This document shows, in pieces, positions 23,515 to 31,000 of a DNA stretch of 64,000 nucleotides. How positions within the stretch are numbered: the first letter of the stretch is position 1; each line of letters opens with the position of its first letter. The notes below the pieces were generated by a model. The model had not been told where the DNA came from and searched no databases. It was given only the letters and a program-made list of their open reading frames with translations. Where the stretch lies: positions 1 through 64,000 of IMG/VR virus record IMGVR_UViG_3300027852_000039; one strand, written 5' to 3'. This stretch comes from a virus. A program made the position numbers and the translations under genes.

Positions 23515-23689
23515 ATCCCCGCTGGCAAAGGCCAGAGATGCCTTCCTTGAAAGAGATGAGGGCAAGAAGCTCCTGGAGGGCTCTGCGAGCGGCCAATACC
23601 TGAAGAACAGAATCGAGGCCGCATGGTTGGCTGGCGTGAGGTATGGCATGGTGCTGCATGACCCAGATACATGTGGAGGTAACGAATGA
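23501..23689 (+). CDS. Hypothetical 62-residue protein
   Basis: ATG 23501 follows GGAGGAACTG and overlaps the previous gene. Helical (ARDAFLERDEGKKLLEG, RIEAAWLAGVRYG), ending HDPDTCGGNE in the junction repeat. No function recognised. Confidence 0.6.
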   Translation: MSDLRSPLAKARDAFLERDEGKKLLEGSASGQYLKNRIEAAWLAGVRYGMVLHDPDTCGGNE

Positions 23690-23970
23690 GCACTAATTGT
23701 ATTCAATGCGTGAAAAACAAAAGGAGGGGACCAGACCTGCTCTGTGATGCTTGCCGGGAGAAGCAAATGCAAGCATCCGGCAGCGAGGCCAACTACTCTA
23801 TGGAAGAGCCGGAATTTTTAAGGTATGTGAAATTACTCTCGTCGATGTGCCTCGACTACCAGATGGACGGTATCAGCCGGGAAACGTTCATATCAAATCT
23901 GGACATCATATCGAGACAGATTGGGGAGCAATATGACCACAAGACGTGTTCGCAAGGAGACGAGGAATGA
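23686..23970 (+). CDS. Zinc-finger protein, longer paralogue of the 22269 gene
   Basis: 94 residues; the start overlaps the previous stop with GGAGGTAACGA before it. CIQCVKNKRRGPDLLCDACREK is nearly identical to the 22269 product. It then has an extra ~55-residue helical domain (FLRYVKLLSSMCLDY, FISNLDIISRQIG) that the shorter copy lacks. Ends in the junction repeat. Confidence 0.65.
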   Translation: MSTNCIQCVKNKRRGPDLLCDACREKQMQASGSEANYSMEEPEFLRYVKLLSSMCLDYQMDGISRETFISNLDIISRQIGEQYDHKTCSQGDEE

Positions 23971-24155
23971 GGCGGCTACTTGAGAAAAACCTGCCAATCT
24001 ATATTCGCTTCTGGCCTACGCAGTTTTGGCTGGCAGTGTGGTCGGCTCCGTCCCGGCAGGGGGGAGAAACAGACTGGAAGGCCCTCCGAATCACCATAAG
24101 GAGAGGCCGTCACCATTCTTTGCTCGTTGCGGTCATAAAGGCCGGAACAATATGA
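23967..24155 (+). CDS. Hypothetical 62-residue protein
   Basis: Start overlaps the previous stop after GGAGACGAGGA. Tryptophan-rich (FWPTQFWLAVWSAPSRQG), possibly membrane-associated, with a basic C-terminus. No family recognised. Confidence 0.45.
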   Translation: MRRLLEKNLPIYIRFWPTQFWLAVWSAPSRQGGETDWKALRITIRRGRHHSLLVAVIKAGTI

Positions 24156-24185
24156 CCCAGACTCACTTGACCCTACGGAGGGGTG

Positions 24186-24443
24186 ATGCAGTTATCAAGA
24201 GAAGTCCCCAAGCACACAAAGACGGAACACTTCAACTGGTGCAAGAAGGGTTGGCTCAAAATGACCCCGAGATTCCGGGAGCTTCGGTCGATATGTAGCA
24301 ACAAGATGGACACATGCTTCTGGTGCCGTCACAAATTCAAAGATGGCGAAGAAATGGCGCTGGCGCAACCCAAGAAGAGAAGAAATAAGGTTCTCTGTGA
24401 TGGGTGTGCCGACGCTCTTTTGCGTAGTGATACGGAGTCATAA
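24186..24443 (+). CDS. Small zinc-ribbon protein
   Basis: 85 residues, ATG 24186 after CGGAGGGGTG. CFWCRHKFKDGEEMAL...VLCDGC is a two-CxxC ribbon near the C-terminus. The basic N-terminal half may bind nucleic acid. The start of the next gene overlaps the stop as TAATG. Confidence 0.6.
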   Translation: MQLSREVPKHTKTEHFNWCKKGWLKMTPRFRELRSICSNKMDTCFWCRHKFKDGEEMALAQPKKRRNKVLCDGCADALLRSDTES

Positions 24444-24802
24444 TGTCTTCTGAAACGATCTACCGCATTCAAGATAACGAAGGCCGAGGGCCGTTCAGGC
24501 CGGGCTTTTCCAGGCGATGGGTGGAGCCCCGACCGGATCATGAAAACCTGATGCCCTGGACGATGGAGTTTGGCCGAGTGGACAGGGCTCTCCTCTTCGG
24601 CGAAATGGCTGGTAGTGGGTGTCGGACCCTGGAGCAGCTACGTCGCTGGTTCACTCAGTCCGAGTACGAGACGCTCGTGAAATACGGATACAGGGCGGTG
24701 AAGATGGGAATAGGCCGCGTCCTGGCCGAGCCAGAAAAGCAATGTATGTTCGGTCGGGCCGAGCCGTTGAGAGAGGACGTGGAAGAAGTACAACTGTACT
24801 AG
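24443..24802 (+). CDS. Hypothetical protein, end of the foreign block
   Basis: 119 residues. IYRIQDNEGRGPFRPGFSRRWV at the start and FGRVDRALLFGEMAGSGCRTLEQLRRWF in the centre look like a compact domain. GGCC tetramers are dense here, unlike the phage core. I recall similar small phage proteins beginning with IYR-QD--GRGP, but no function. Confidence 0.6.
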   Translation: MSSETIYRIQDNEGRGPFRPGFSRRWVEPRPDHENLMPWTMEFGRVDRALLFGEMAGSGCRTLEQLRRWFTQSEYETLVKYGYRAVKMGIGRVLAEPEKQCMFGRAEPLREDVEEVQLY

Positions 24803-24839
24803 GCGACATGACTCACAATCTTGATGCTCGGAGGAAACA

Positions 24840-25739
24840 ATGAAGATCGGAATCATGTACTCGGGAATCGGACAGAGAAACGGAGCGGACTTCGTTGCGG
24901 AGTTCATGATAAACGCAGTCAAACTTCTCGGACACGAGTGCGTTGTGTTGGGATCGCACGGAGGTCCGCAAGCGACGGAGATCCCGGACGGACTTGACTT
25001 CATCGTCCATTCATCCGGGAGGGAACTGAAACTCGGGCTCGTGTACAAGCTCAAGAAGAAGACGAAGGTCGTCCTCTGGACCCATAACGACGAGATGGAA
25101 GACTGGAGACAGATCATCGCTCCGATCTCTCCTGTGGTTGACATTCATTTCTCGTATACGAAAGGACATCCGTATGGAGATCACGTCCGATACTTACCGC
25201 TCGCAGCGGACGAAACGATCTATCATCCGATCGACGCATGGGAAGCGTTCTATGAATACGATGTCGCTCTGATCGGAGCGCGGCGCTCCTGGAGAGAGAA
25301 GTTCGCGGAGGGAATTCAAAAGAGCTTCCCGAAAGCGTTCTTTCATTTCGAGATGGCGCTCACGCACGAGGAAGTGAACCGCATATACAACTCGACAAGA
25401 GTTGTTCTCGCTCCCGTCCAGGATTGCGACGAGGACTCTCCCGCTCGCGCGTGGGGTTGTCCCTGTAGAACCTTCGATGTCCCCGCGTCCGGAGCTTTTC
25501 AGATCCAGGTCGCGCGGGGAGGACTGTACGACGTTTATCCTGAAGCAATCGTGATCGACCCGATCGAGGACGTCGACGTCGCGGTCGATGCGTGGTCGGA
25601 AGTGATCGACTACTACATCACGCACGAGGAAGTCCGGTTGTACAAAGCGACTGAGTTGTGGGTCCGGACCCGCGCGCAACATAAGTACACTCACAGAATT
25701 CAAACCATGATCGACGCGATCGAGGAGCTTGCGGGATGA
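24840..25739 (+). CDS. Glycosyltransferase, CgeB-like / GT-B fold
   Basis: 299 residues, GGAGGAAACA before the ATG. The first half is Rossmann-like (KIGIMYSGIGQRNGADFV, CVVLGSHGG, FIVHSSG, VVLWTHND). The second half has DVALIGARRSWREKFAEGI, YNSTRVVLAP and GCPCRTFDVPASGAFQIQ, the segment that in CgeB/GT1-type proteins contacts the nucleotide sugar. It probably transfers a sugar to a virion, cell-surface or DNA target. Confidence 0.7.
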   Translation: MKIGIMYSGIGQRNGADFVAEFMINAVKLLGHECVVLGSHGGPQATEIPDGLDFIVHSSGRELKLGLVYKLKKKTKVVLWTHNDEMEDWRQIIAPISPVVDIHFSYTKGHPYGDHVRYLPLAADETIYHPIDAWEAFYEYDVALIGARRSWREKFAEGIQKSFPKAFFHFEMALTHEEVNRIYNSTRVVLAPVQDCDEDSPARAWGCPCRTFDVPASGAFQIQVARGGLYDVYPEAIVIDPIEDVDVAVDAWSEVIDYYITHEEVRLYKATELWVRTRAQHKYTHRIQTMIDAIEELAG

Positions 25740-26473
25740 TAACAACGGATACGATCTACACGATGAAGCATGAAGAGCTTGATCGATGGATTATCGAGAA
25801 CGTCATGGAATGGAGAGCGCTCCCCTTCGACGCGCTTCAGGGACTCTTCGACCCGGAGGTATACATCGAGTTCCCCGCGTGCGTGTTCAATCCGAGGACT
25901 GAGGTCTATGAGATGTTTCCGCATTCGAAGGCGAGACATCCGATCCCCTTCTCGCCGTCGACGTTTCCGGAATCAGCGACGGCGGCACTCGACAAGATCT
26001 CCGATCGAGACGGATGGACCTACTCGATTCTTCGCGGATCCGCGAGCGAGCGACAGGCGATCCTCCGCGCGCTGAAGTGGAAGCTCGCGACGGAGGACGA
26101 GGAGAGAGACGGAGAGGGGATCTTCGTGGTTCTCGCGAGGAAAGGTCTTTGCGTCCTTGGACACGGTCCCCTCCTTCCACTTGCAGCGGCGCGCGCGGTC
26201 TGTCAGACCTTCGGGAAACCGGACGAGAGAGGTTTCGTCACGTCGAAGGAGATCCTCGAACAGACGGGAGTCAAGAGCGTTCAGACCCTCATGAACTGGA
26301 CGAAGCTCGGGATCCTTCCGTCTCCAAGAGTGACCGCTCAGAAGAACGGGCGCGGGTCGATCGCATGGTTCCCGTACTTCGCGCTCGACCGCGTGTCGAT
26401 GATCCTGGACCTAAAGAGGCAAGGGTACGGGATCCGGAGGATCAAGAAGATCCTGGACGTCGTCGGGCGCTGA
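25736..26473 (+). CDS. Phage ABA-sandwich-like domain fused to a MerR-like HTH
   Basis: 245 residues; ATGA overlap with the glycosyltransferase. The N-terminal part (ELDRWIIENVMEWR, then FSPSTFPESATAALDKI) resembles the small phage ABA sandwich domain. The C-terminal ~75 residues form a MerR-type helix-turn-helix (SKEILEQTGVKSVQTLMNWTKLGIL, then RVSMILDLKRQGYGIRRI). It is the last gene before the large control region and could regulate it. Confidence 0.6.
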   Translation: MITTDTIYTMKHEELDRWIIENVMEWRALPFDALQGLFDPEVYIEFPACVFNPRTEVYEMFPHSKARHPIPFSPSTFPESATAALDKISDRDGWTYSILRGSASERQAILRALKWKLATEDEERDGEGIFVVLARKGLCVLGHGPLLPLAAARAVCQTFGKPDERGFVTSKEILEQTGVKSVQTLMNWTKLGILPSPRVTAQKNGRGSIAWFPYFALDRVSMILDLKRQGYGIRRIKKILDVVGR

Positions 26474-26485
26474 TCTCGACGTTCT

Positions 26486-26503
26486 ATCTCGTGCGAGATT
26501 TGT
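26486..26503 (+). terminator. Small hairpin with T-rich 3' side
   Basis: ATCTC pairs with GAGAT (26486-26490 and 26495-26499) around GTGC, followed by TTGTTC, 13 bases after the stop at 26473. A weak terminator at best. Confidence 0.35.
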
Positions 26504-26691
26504 TCTACGAAGCACAGAACGATCGTTATATTCCTGGATTTCTGAGCGCGGCGAATTGGGCCGGTTAAACGCCGAAAAACGTGAATGCTGAAAAATCAAA
26601 GGCATAGCAAAAAGTCTCATTTTGAGAAAAATCTCTAAGCAGGAATCGCTCCTGTCTGAACGGGGTTAATTGTAAAAGTTTTGTAAAAAGA

Positions 26692-26717
26692 CGGATATCA
26701 ACGATCCGCGATATCCG
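26692..26717. promoter_or_regulatory. 8-bp inverted repeat, possible operator
   Basis: CGGATATC (26692-26699) and GATATCCG (26710-26717) are perfect inverted copies separated by 10 bases. The spacing suits a dimeric repressor binding one face of DNA. It lies in the AT-rich part of the control region. Confidence 0.45.
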
Positions 26718-26783
26718 GTCGAACAAAGTCTCATAGAATCAACCGTTCGGATTGGGCCTATTCCTGACCCCCCCCTATGCGTA

Positions 26784-26880
26784 GAGCGTCACTTTCCCGT
26801 CCCCAAAAAAGAAGCCCATCCATCGAGGCATAGCTCGATCGGTGACGCTCGCCGTCACTCGGTTGACGCTCGTGGTCACT
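26784..26880. repeat. GTGACGCTC repeats, one inverted
   Basis: GTGACGCTC at 26842-26850, TTGACGCTC at 26863-26871, and the inverse GAGCGTCAC at 26784-26792. The two direct copies sit in 20-22 bp units that continue as GCCGTCACTC and GTGGTCACTT, each able to fold on itself (GTGACG..CGTCAC). Confidence 0.5.
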
Positions 26881-26941
26881 TCCCCGAGATCTCTGCGGGG
26901 GTCTATTCTCGCAAGTCCCCGGCGATGGGCCGCTTTTTTTT
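26803..26941 (+). ncRNA. Folded element of about 140 nt ending in T8, candidate structured RNA
   Basis: AAAAAAG and GCCCATC (26805-26820) pair with GATGGGC and CTTTTTT (26924-26939), enclosing hairpins ATCGAG/CTCGAT (26822-26839), GTGACG/CGTCAC (26842-26858), a weaker copy at 26864-26878, and CCCCG/CGGGG (26882-26900). On the + strand the closing stem is followed by CGC and eight T, on the minus strand by TTC and six T, so either strand could end here. Could be a small RNA, a leader or a bidirectional terminator. Confidence 0.4.
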
Positions 26942-27062
26942 CGGCGCGCTCTGGCACGGTTCCTGCTCTATTTCTCGGGTAATGAATACATCTCTTAACT
27001 TTTGTTCGACAGGCATATACCACAGACCGCGCGGGAACGCGCAAGACGAAAAGGAGAACATC

Positions 27063-27362
27063 ATGAAGACGTTGACCGAGGGGACGAGGATCTTCAATCG
27101 CGGCGACATGGCGAACATCGAACACTTCGGAACGATTATCAAGGTCAAGACGGATCGATGGGGAACGCATTACAGGATCAGGATCGACGAGGAAGACAGA
27201 ACGACAGAGAGAGAAGAGTACGAAGTTCCGAAGTGCATGGTTCACGAAGTCGACAAGGGTCACGGGGGAACGAGGATCGTGACCGAGGAAGCGTACAACA
27301 GGTTGGGAGAGGAAAGGATCAGGGAGTTCAAGGAACGATACGGAAAGAAGGAGGTCGCGTAA
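27063..27362 (+). CDS. Hypothetical 99-residue protein
   Basis: First gene after the control region, AAAGGAGAACATC before the ATG. A beta-rich domain (GTRIFNRGDMANIEHFGTIIKVK.. in outline) resembles small SH3-like barrels, then acidic strands and a helical C-terminus. Function unknown. Confidence 0.6.
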   Translation: MKTLTEGTRIFNRGDMANIEHFGTIIKVKTDRWGTHYRIRIDEEDRTTEREEYEVPKCMVHEVDKGHGGTRIVTEEAYNRLGEERIREFKERYGKKEVA

Positions 27363-27547
27363 TGCGTTGTCCGAATTGCCCGAACATGGTCGACACGGTT
27401 GTCGTCGAGGAGAGAGAGGGGACCAGGGGAGCGATGATCGAGTGTCCCCTCTGCAAAGTCCGCGCTCGGGAATTTACGTGGGCGAACGCGAGCGCAAGGT
27501 ACGAAGAAGAATACGGACCGGACGAAGACGAACCTGTCAACGTGTAA
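27362..27547 (+). CDS. Small zinc-ribbon protein
   Basis: 61 residues starting inside TAATG. CPNC near the start and CPLC near residue 30 form a simple two-CxxC ribbon; the C-terminus is acidic. Likely metal-bound; partner unknown. Confidence 0.65.
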   Translation: MRCPNCPNMVDTVVVEEREGTRGAMIECPLCKVRAREFTWANASARYEEEYGPDEDEPVNV

Positions 27548-27581
27548 CCCGAAAGAAGTAAAGCGCAGCAAACCACAAACA

Positions 27582-27616
27582 GGAGAGCGGGGCGTCGACG
27601 GAGGAACCCGCTCTCC
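27582..27616 (+). promoter_or_regulatory. 10-bp hairpin just before a ribosome site
   Basis: GGAGAGCGGG (27582-27591) pairs perfectly with CCCGCTCTCC (27607-27616). There is no T run after it, and the GGAGG of the next gene follows within 5 bases, so regulation of that message or RNA protection is more likely than termination. Confidence 0.45.
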
Positions 27617-27631
27617 CCTGGAGGATGGAAC

Positions 27632-27808
27632 ATGACGATGCAAGCGAGAGAAAGAATCGAAGAGAGACTCGACGCGATCGAGAGAGAGATCGAAGAAGAG
27701 AAGAACGAAGTCCGCAAGGTTCTTCTTCGGCGCGAGCATAGGATTCTCTCGGGTTGGGATCACGTCGAGCAACAGTGTAAGAGAGACGGAATAGTCGAGG
27801 TATGGTGA
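27632..27808 (+). CDS. Small coiled-coil protein
   Basis: 58 residues. A charged helix (ARERIEERLDAIEREIEEEK) leads into a short tail ending RDGIVEVW; GGAGGATGGAAC precedes the ATG. Function unknown. Confidence 0.6.
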   Translation: MTMQARERIEERLDAIEREIEEEKNEVRKVLLRREHRILSGWDHVEQQCKRDGIVEVW

Positions 27809-27862
27809 ACGATCCTTGTCGGAGGGGATTGCTCACATCATAGAAGGATGGAAGGAAGGACA

Positions 27863-28168
27863 ATGAAGAGCGACACAAAAGACGAGATCATGGAACTAGT
27901 CAAGGAAGCGGAAGCGATGATGCTGGACGACACGTCAAGGTATTTCCTGAGCGGGTTGAGAAAGAAGCTAAAGGATCCGAACCTGAGAGCGGCGAACGCG
28001 TTCTCATGGAGCGAGGATCCGGAGAAGACGATCTTCGACGGGATCACCGGGATCCCGATCGAGAATTACGAAGGTCTGGTCCTCGTGTTCTTCAGCGACG
28101 GGTCGTGTTTCATGAGGACTTGGATCGAGAACCGCGAACGGAATTGGAGAGCGCTCGGAACCGACTAG
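27863..28168 (+). CDS. Hypothetical 101-residue protein
   Basis: ATG 27863 with GGAAGGACA upstream (in-frame ATG 27848 is weaker). A helical first half (MELVKEAEAMMLDD) and a beta-rich second half (GLVLVFFSDGSCFMRTW). No family recognised. A probable promoter or operator follows. Confidence 0.55.
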   Translation: MKSDTKDEIMELVKEAEAMMLDDTSRYFLSGLRKKLKDPNLRAANAFSWSEDPEKTIFDGITGIPIENYEGLVLVFFSDGSCFMRTWIENRERNWRALGTD

Positions 28169-28192
28169 ACATCTCTGTCAAACATGGTACAC

Positions 28193-28214
28193 TAGAATTA
28201 TGCGAATCGCATAA
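28193..28214. promoter_or_regulatory. TAGAAT box joined to an inverted repeat
   Basis: TTATGCGA (28198-28205) and TCGCATAA (28207-28214) are 8-bp inverted copies around one base, right after TAGAAT (28193-28198), a possible -10. The core TTATGC-N5-GCATAA recurs at 33638-33654, also in a gap before a gene start. Confidence 0.5.
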
Positions 28215-28241
28215 CAACATGAACGAAGTACGGAGGAAGCA

Positions 28242-28514
28242 ATGAAAAAAGCGAGTGCGAAGAAAAAAACGGAGAAGAGGAACGATGAGATGTTCAACGA
28301 GAATGCTTCGGTCTTTGCAATCAAATATAAACGGTATGGAGAACTCAGCGATAGACTCATGGAGATTATCCATGTGAAAGTGGATTACTCCGAAGATCCT
28401 CTCCTTATGGCGAATGACGCGATTCGAAGGATGAGGAATCGCGCTGCGGATGCTCATCGGATCCTTGAGTCAGCATACGTCCTGAAAAACTTCGAAGCAA
28501 AGAAAGGAGACTGA
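28242..28514 (+). CDS. Hypothetical 90-residue protein, dispersed paralogue
   Basis: Lysine-rich start (MKKASAKKKTEKR), then a helical domain similar in order to the product at 14699 (LMEIIHV...DPLLMANDAIRRM). Sits directly before the AAA+ gene, 3 bases apart, with CGGAGGAAGCA as ribosome site. May be a partner of the ATPase by position only. Confidence 0.6.
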   Translation: MKKASAKKKTEKRNDEMFNENASVFAIKYKRYGELSDRLMEIIHVKVDYSEDPLLMANDAIRRMRNRAADAHRILESAYVLKNFEAKKGD

Positions 28515-28517
28515 ATC

Positions 28518-30068
28518 ATGAGAACACAAGACTTGAACTTCACGCATTATCACAACGCGGGGTTTCCGTACATTTGGATCGAGACGTTCGAAGCGGACCG
28601 ATTGATCCGAGACATGACCGCGATGATCCCCGAGGAGGAGGAGGTCTTTCAGTGGGACATGGTCGACGGGATCTACGAAGCGCGGTCCGGGAAGCACATC
28701 GAGATCGAGAGGAGCGACGATGATGATGACAAAGACGAGGGACCGAAGGCGCAAGACATGATCGATCTTCTCGTGTCAAGGGACGGACCCGCGATCATGT
28801 TCGCGGTGAACTTTCATTTCGTCCTGGACGAGAGGGTCAACCCGGAGGAGAGAGCGGAGATCATTCAGAAGCTCGTCAACGCGCGAGACGAGCTTCAGAG
28901 AAAGGGGAACTGCCTCGTCGTTGTCTGTCCGGTCCTGGAGATTCCGCTCGAACTGTCCAAGATATTTCAGACGATCGAGTTCGATCTCCCCACGAAAGAA
29001 AAGCTCCGAGAGGTCTTCGAGCAGCAAGCCAAGAACGCGAAGCTCCCGGAATCGAGCAATGACCACATGGAGAGCGTTCTCGAATCGGCGGTTGGTCTGA
29101 CAGCACACGAAGCGGAAAACGCTGCGGCGCTCTCTATTGCGGCGATCGACGCTCTCGACCCGAAGATCATCTCTCATCTTCGCGCGGATATGATTCGTCA
29201 GAGCGCGACTCTTGAGGTTGGAAGGTTCGAGAAGACGCTCGATGACCTGAAGGGGATGGACGCCGTCAAGGGATACATTCTCGATTCCCTGAAGAGCGAC
29301 AAGTACAAGGGGATCCTCCTCATCGGGATGGCGGGAAGCGGGAAAACGGAACTCGCGAAGACGATCGGAGCGCACGTCGAGCGGGACACGATCATCGCGG
29401 ATATCAACAAGATCATGTCGGAAGGAAAGGCGCTTGTCGGTCAAGCGGAGACGAAAGCGTATCAGTCGACGAAGATCATCGACTCGCAAGGAAGTCCGAT
29501 CGTCATGTTCGACGAGATCGAGAAGGGACATCCGGGAGCGCGCGCGCACGAAGGAGACGGGGGATCGAGAAGCGGCGTCGGCGCGATTCTTCTGAAGTGG
29601 TTGTCGGACCGTCCTCGCGGAAAGGCGTACGTGATTGCGACGTGTAACGCAATCGACAAGCTCCCTCCGGCATGGAAGCGCGCGGGACGATGGGACGCGA
29701 TCTTCTTCGTGGACTTCCCGGACAAGGAGACGCGGGACGAGATCCTCGATCATTACTGCAAGATTCACGACGTCGATAACTTCGACGCTCCCGAGATGGA
29801 AGGATGGACCGGAGCGGAGATCGAGCAAATGGTCCTCAACGCGTCGATGTTGAATCGGACCCTGAAGGACGCGAGCATGTTCGTGACTCCGATCGTGGAA
29901 GTGGATCCCGAGGGAGTGAAGGAGCTTGAAGACTGGGCATTCCCGAAGGGGAGAGACAAGAAGGGGCGATGTGTCCTTGCGACCACGAGGAAGAATCCGA
30001 AGGACAAGAAGATCGATCCGTCCGGATCGACCAGGAGAATCAAGCGGGACGGCGAGAGCGTCAACTAG
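28518..30068 (+). CDS. AAA+ ATPase, Ycf46-like
   Basis: 516 residues. An N-terminal domain of ~230 residues includes an acidic loop (DDDDDKDE near 67), a FAVNFHFVLDE strand and a CLVVVCPVLEIPLEL segment. It is followed by a single AAA+ module: Walker A GMAGSGKT at 270-277, Walker B IVMFDEIE at 328-335, a sensor-1 strand YVIATCNAIDKLPPAW, and an arginine finger region RAGRWDAIFFVDFP. The layout (inactive-looking first half, then one active module) matches Ycf46-type ATPases. With the next two genes it repeats a conserved trio of unknown function. The C-terminus has TRRIKRD, a weak variant of the shared motif. Confidence 0.75.
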   Translation: MRTQDLNFTHYHNAGFPYIWIETFEADRLIRDMTAMIPEEEEVFQWDMVDGIYEARSGKHIEIERSDDDDDKDEGPKAQDMIDLLVSRDGPAIMFAVNFHFVLDERVNPEERAEIIQKLVNARDELQRKGNCLVVVCPVLEIPLELSKIFQTIEFDLPTKEKLREVFEQQAKNAKLPESSNDHMESVLESAVGLTAHEAENAAALSIAAIDALDPKIISHLRADMIRQSATLEVGRFEKTLDDLKGMDAVKGYILDSLKSDKYKGILLIGMAGSGKTELAKTIGAHVERDTIIADINKIMSEGKALVGQAETKAYQSTKIIDSQGSPIVMFDEIEKGHPGARAHEGDGGSRSGVGAILLKWLSDRPRGKAYVIATCNAIDKLPPAWKRAGRWDAIFFVDFPDKETRDEILDHYCKIHDVDNFDAPEMEGWTGAEIEQMVLNASMLNRTLKDASMFVTPIVEVDPEGVKELEDWAFPKGRDKKGRCVLATTRKNPKDKKIDPSGSTRRIKRDGESVN

Positions 30069-30116
30069 AAGTTGAACAGAGATCTCTAACGACTTAGGAA
30101 ACAGGAGGAGAACATC

Positions 30117-30584
30117 ATGAGTCACGTCGACGTAATGGAAGTCGATTGTTCCGACCTGGACGTGGTCGAGGCGGCGATCAAGCGGTTGCACCCTGGAGCG
30201 GAACTTCGGAGGAATCAGAAGACATACGCATGGTGGGGACACTCGATCGGAGACTATCCGATCCCGGACGGGTTCACGGAGAAGGATCTCGGGAAGTGCG
30301 ATCACGCGATCAGGATCCCCGGCTGCGCGTATGAGATCGGGATCGTCAAGCATCCGAAGACCGGACAGTACGTCTTCATCGCGGACTTCTTTCAAACGGG
30401 AAGCTTGAAAAGGATTTGCGGCGCTCACGGAAATCTGTTGAAGCAAGCGTACACCGTCGAGAAGACGACGAAGGCGGCGAAGGCGAAGGGGTTCAAGGTG
30501 AAGGAGACGAAGCGGTCCAAGCTGCGGCGCTTCTTGAGCCGCGACAAACAATCGCTCGGGATTCAACTAAAGATCACGAGGTAA
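30117..30584 (+). CDS. DUF1257 (Ycf35-like) protein
   Basis: 155 residues starting MSHVDVMEVDCSDLDVVEAAIK, the usual DUF1257 opening (MSH followed by a D-L-D helix). It continues with YEIGIVKHPKTGQYVFIADFF and GNLLKQAYTVE, which fit the family's beta strands and C-terminal A-Y helix. The basic end (AKAKGFKVKETKRSKL) is common. The gene follows the AAA+ gene after 48 bases. Confidence 0.7.
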   Translation: MSHVDVMEVDCSDLDVVEAAIKRLHPGAELRRNQKTYAWWGHSIGDYPIPDGFTEKDLGKCDHAIRIPGCAYEIGIVKHPKTGQYVFIADFFQTGSLKRICGAHGNLLKQAYTVEKTTKAAKAKGFKVKETKRSKLRRFLSRDKQSLGIQLKITR

Positions 30585-30598
30585 CGGAGGTCAACATC

Positions 30599-30805
30599 AT
30601 GACGAGAAGACTCAAAAAAGGCGAAGAGATCATCGTGAATTGTTACGATGACGGTGAAGTCGAGGTCAAGGCGAAAGGGTTCAAGGGAGGATCCTGTTAT
30701 GAGGCAACGCAATTCCTGGAGAAAGCTCTCGGACGCGTTAAGAAAACGAGGAAGACTTCCGATTACTTCAAACAGCGGAAAGAACGAGAGCGTGTCCGGG
30801 GATGA
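30599..30805 (+). CDS. DUF2997 protein
   Basis: 68 residues: EEIIVNCYDDGEVEVKAKGFKGGSCYEATQFLEKALG in outline, the defining DUF2997 pattern (strand, DG, strand, KGFKG-x-C, then a T-x3-LE-x-LG helix). It always travels with DUF1257 and the AAA+ partner in the genomes I know of. CGGAGGTCAACATC precedes the ATG. Confidence 0.75.
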   Translation: MTRRLKKGEEIIVNCYDDGEVEVKAKGFKGGSCYEATQFLEKALGRVKKTRKTSDYFKQRKERERVRG

Positions 30806-30962
30806 GATCACGATGTTCTGTCGAGACGATGGAAAGCTCGAAATCCCGTGGTCGACACCGGAATCTCGGGACGTCCTTTGTGGCGTCTGCGAGAAGTGCG
30901 CGGGATGGAGAACGGAGAGTCGTCCAAGAGATTGTGTGGTCGGGAATCCGTGGTGCGGGTAA
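30792..30962 (+). CDS. Small CxxC protein
   Basis: About 56 residues from GTG 30792, or 49 from ATG 30813. CGVCEKC and two later cysteines (RDCVVGNPWC) suggest one metal site. It overlaps the DUF2997 gene. No family recognised. Confidence 0.45.
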   Translation: MSGDEITMFCRDDGKLEIPWSTPESRDVLCGVCEKCAGWRTESRPRDCVVGNPWCG

Positions 30963-31000
30963 ATTTCAAGACAATGTGATGTGCAACGGAGGAGAGAATC

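Larger units (their letters stand above)
26474..27062. other. Large non-coding control region
   Basis: 589 bases without a supported ORF on either strand. They contain, in order: a small hairpin after the last gene (26486-26503), AT-rich sequence near 26580-26690, an inverted repeat (26692-26717), three copies of GTGACGCTC, a folded element with T runs (26803-26941), and the ribosome site for the gene at 27063. A promoter, operator or second origin function is likely. Confidence 0.55.

Noticed and set aside
24152-24298. A 48-codon frame starting at ATG 24152
   Set aside because: Its start overlaps the previous stop, but most of it lies inside the better-supported zinc-ribbon gene at 24186; the encoded sequence is not protein-like.
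28776-30566. Very long minus-strand frame opposite the AAA+ ATPase
   Set aside because: Arises from the codon pattern of the + strand gene (few TTA, CTA and TCA triplets); composition is leucine/arginine-rich and it has no motifs or ribosome site.
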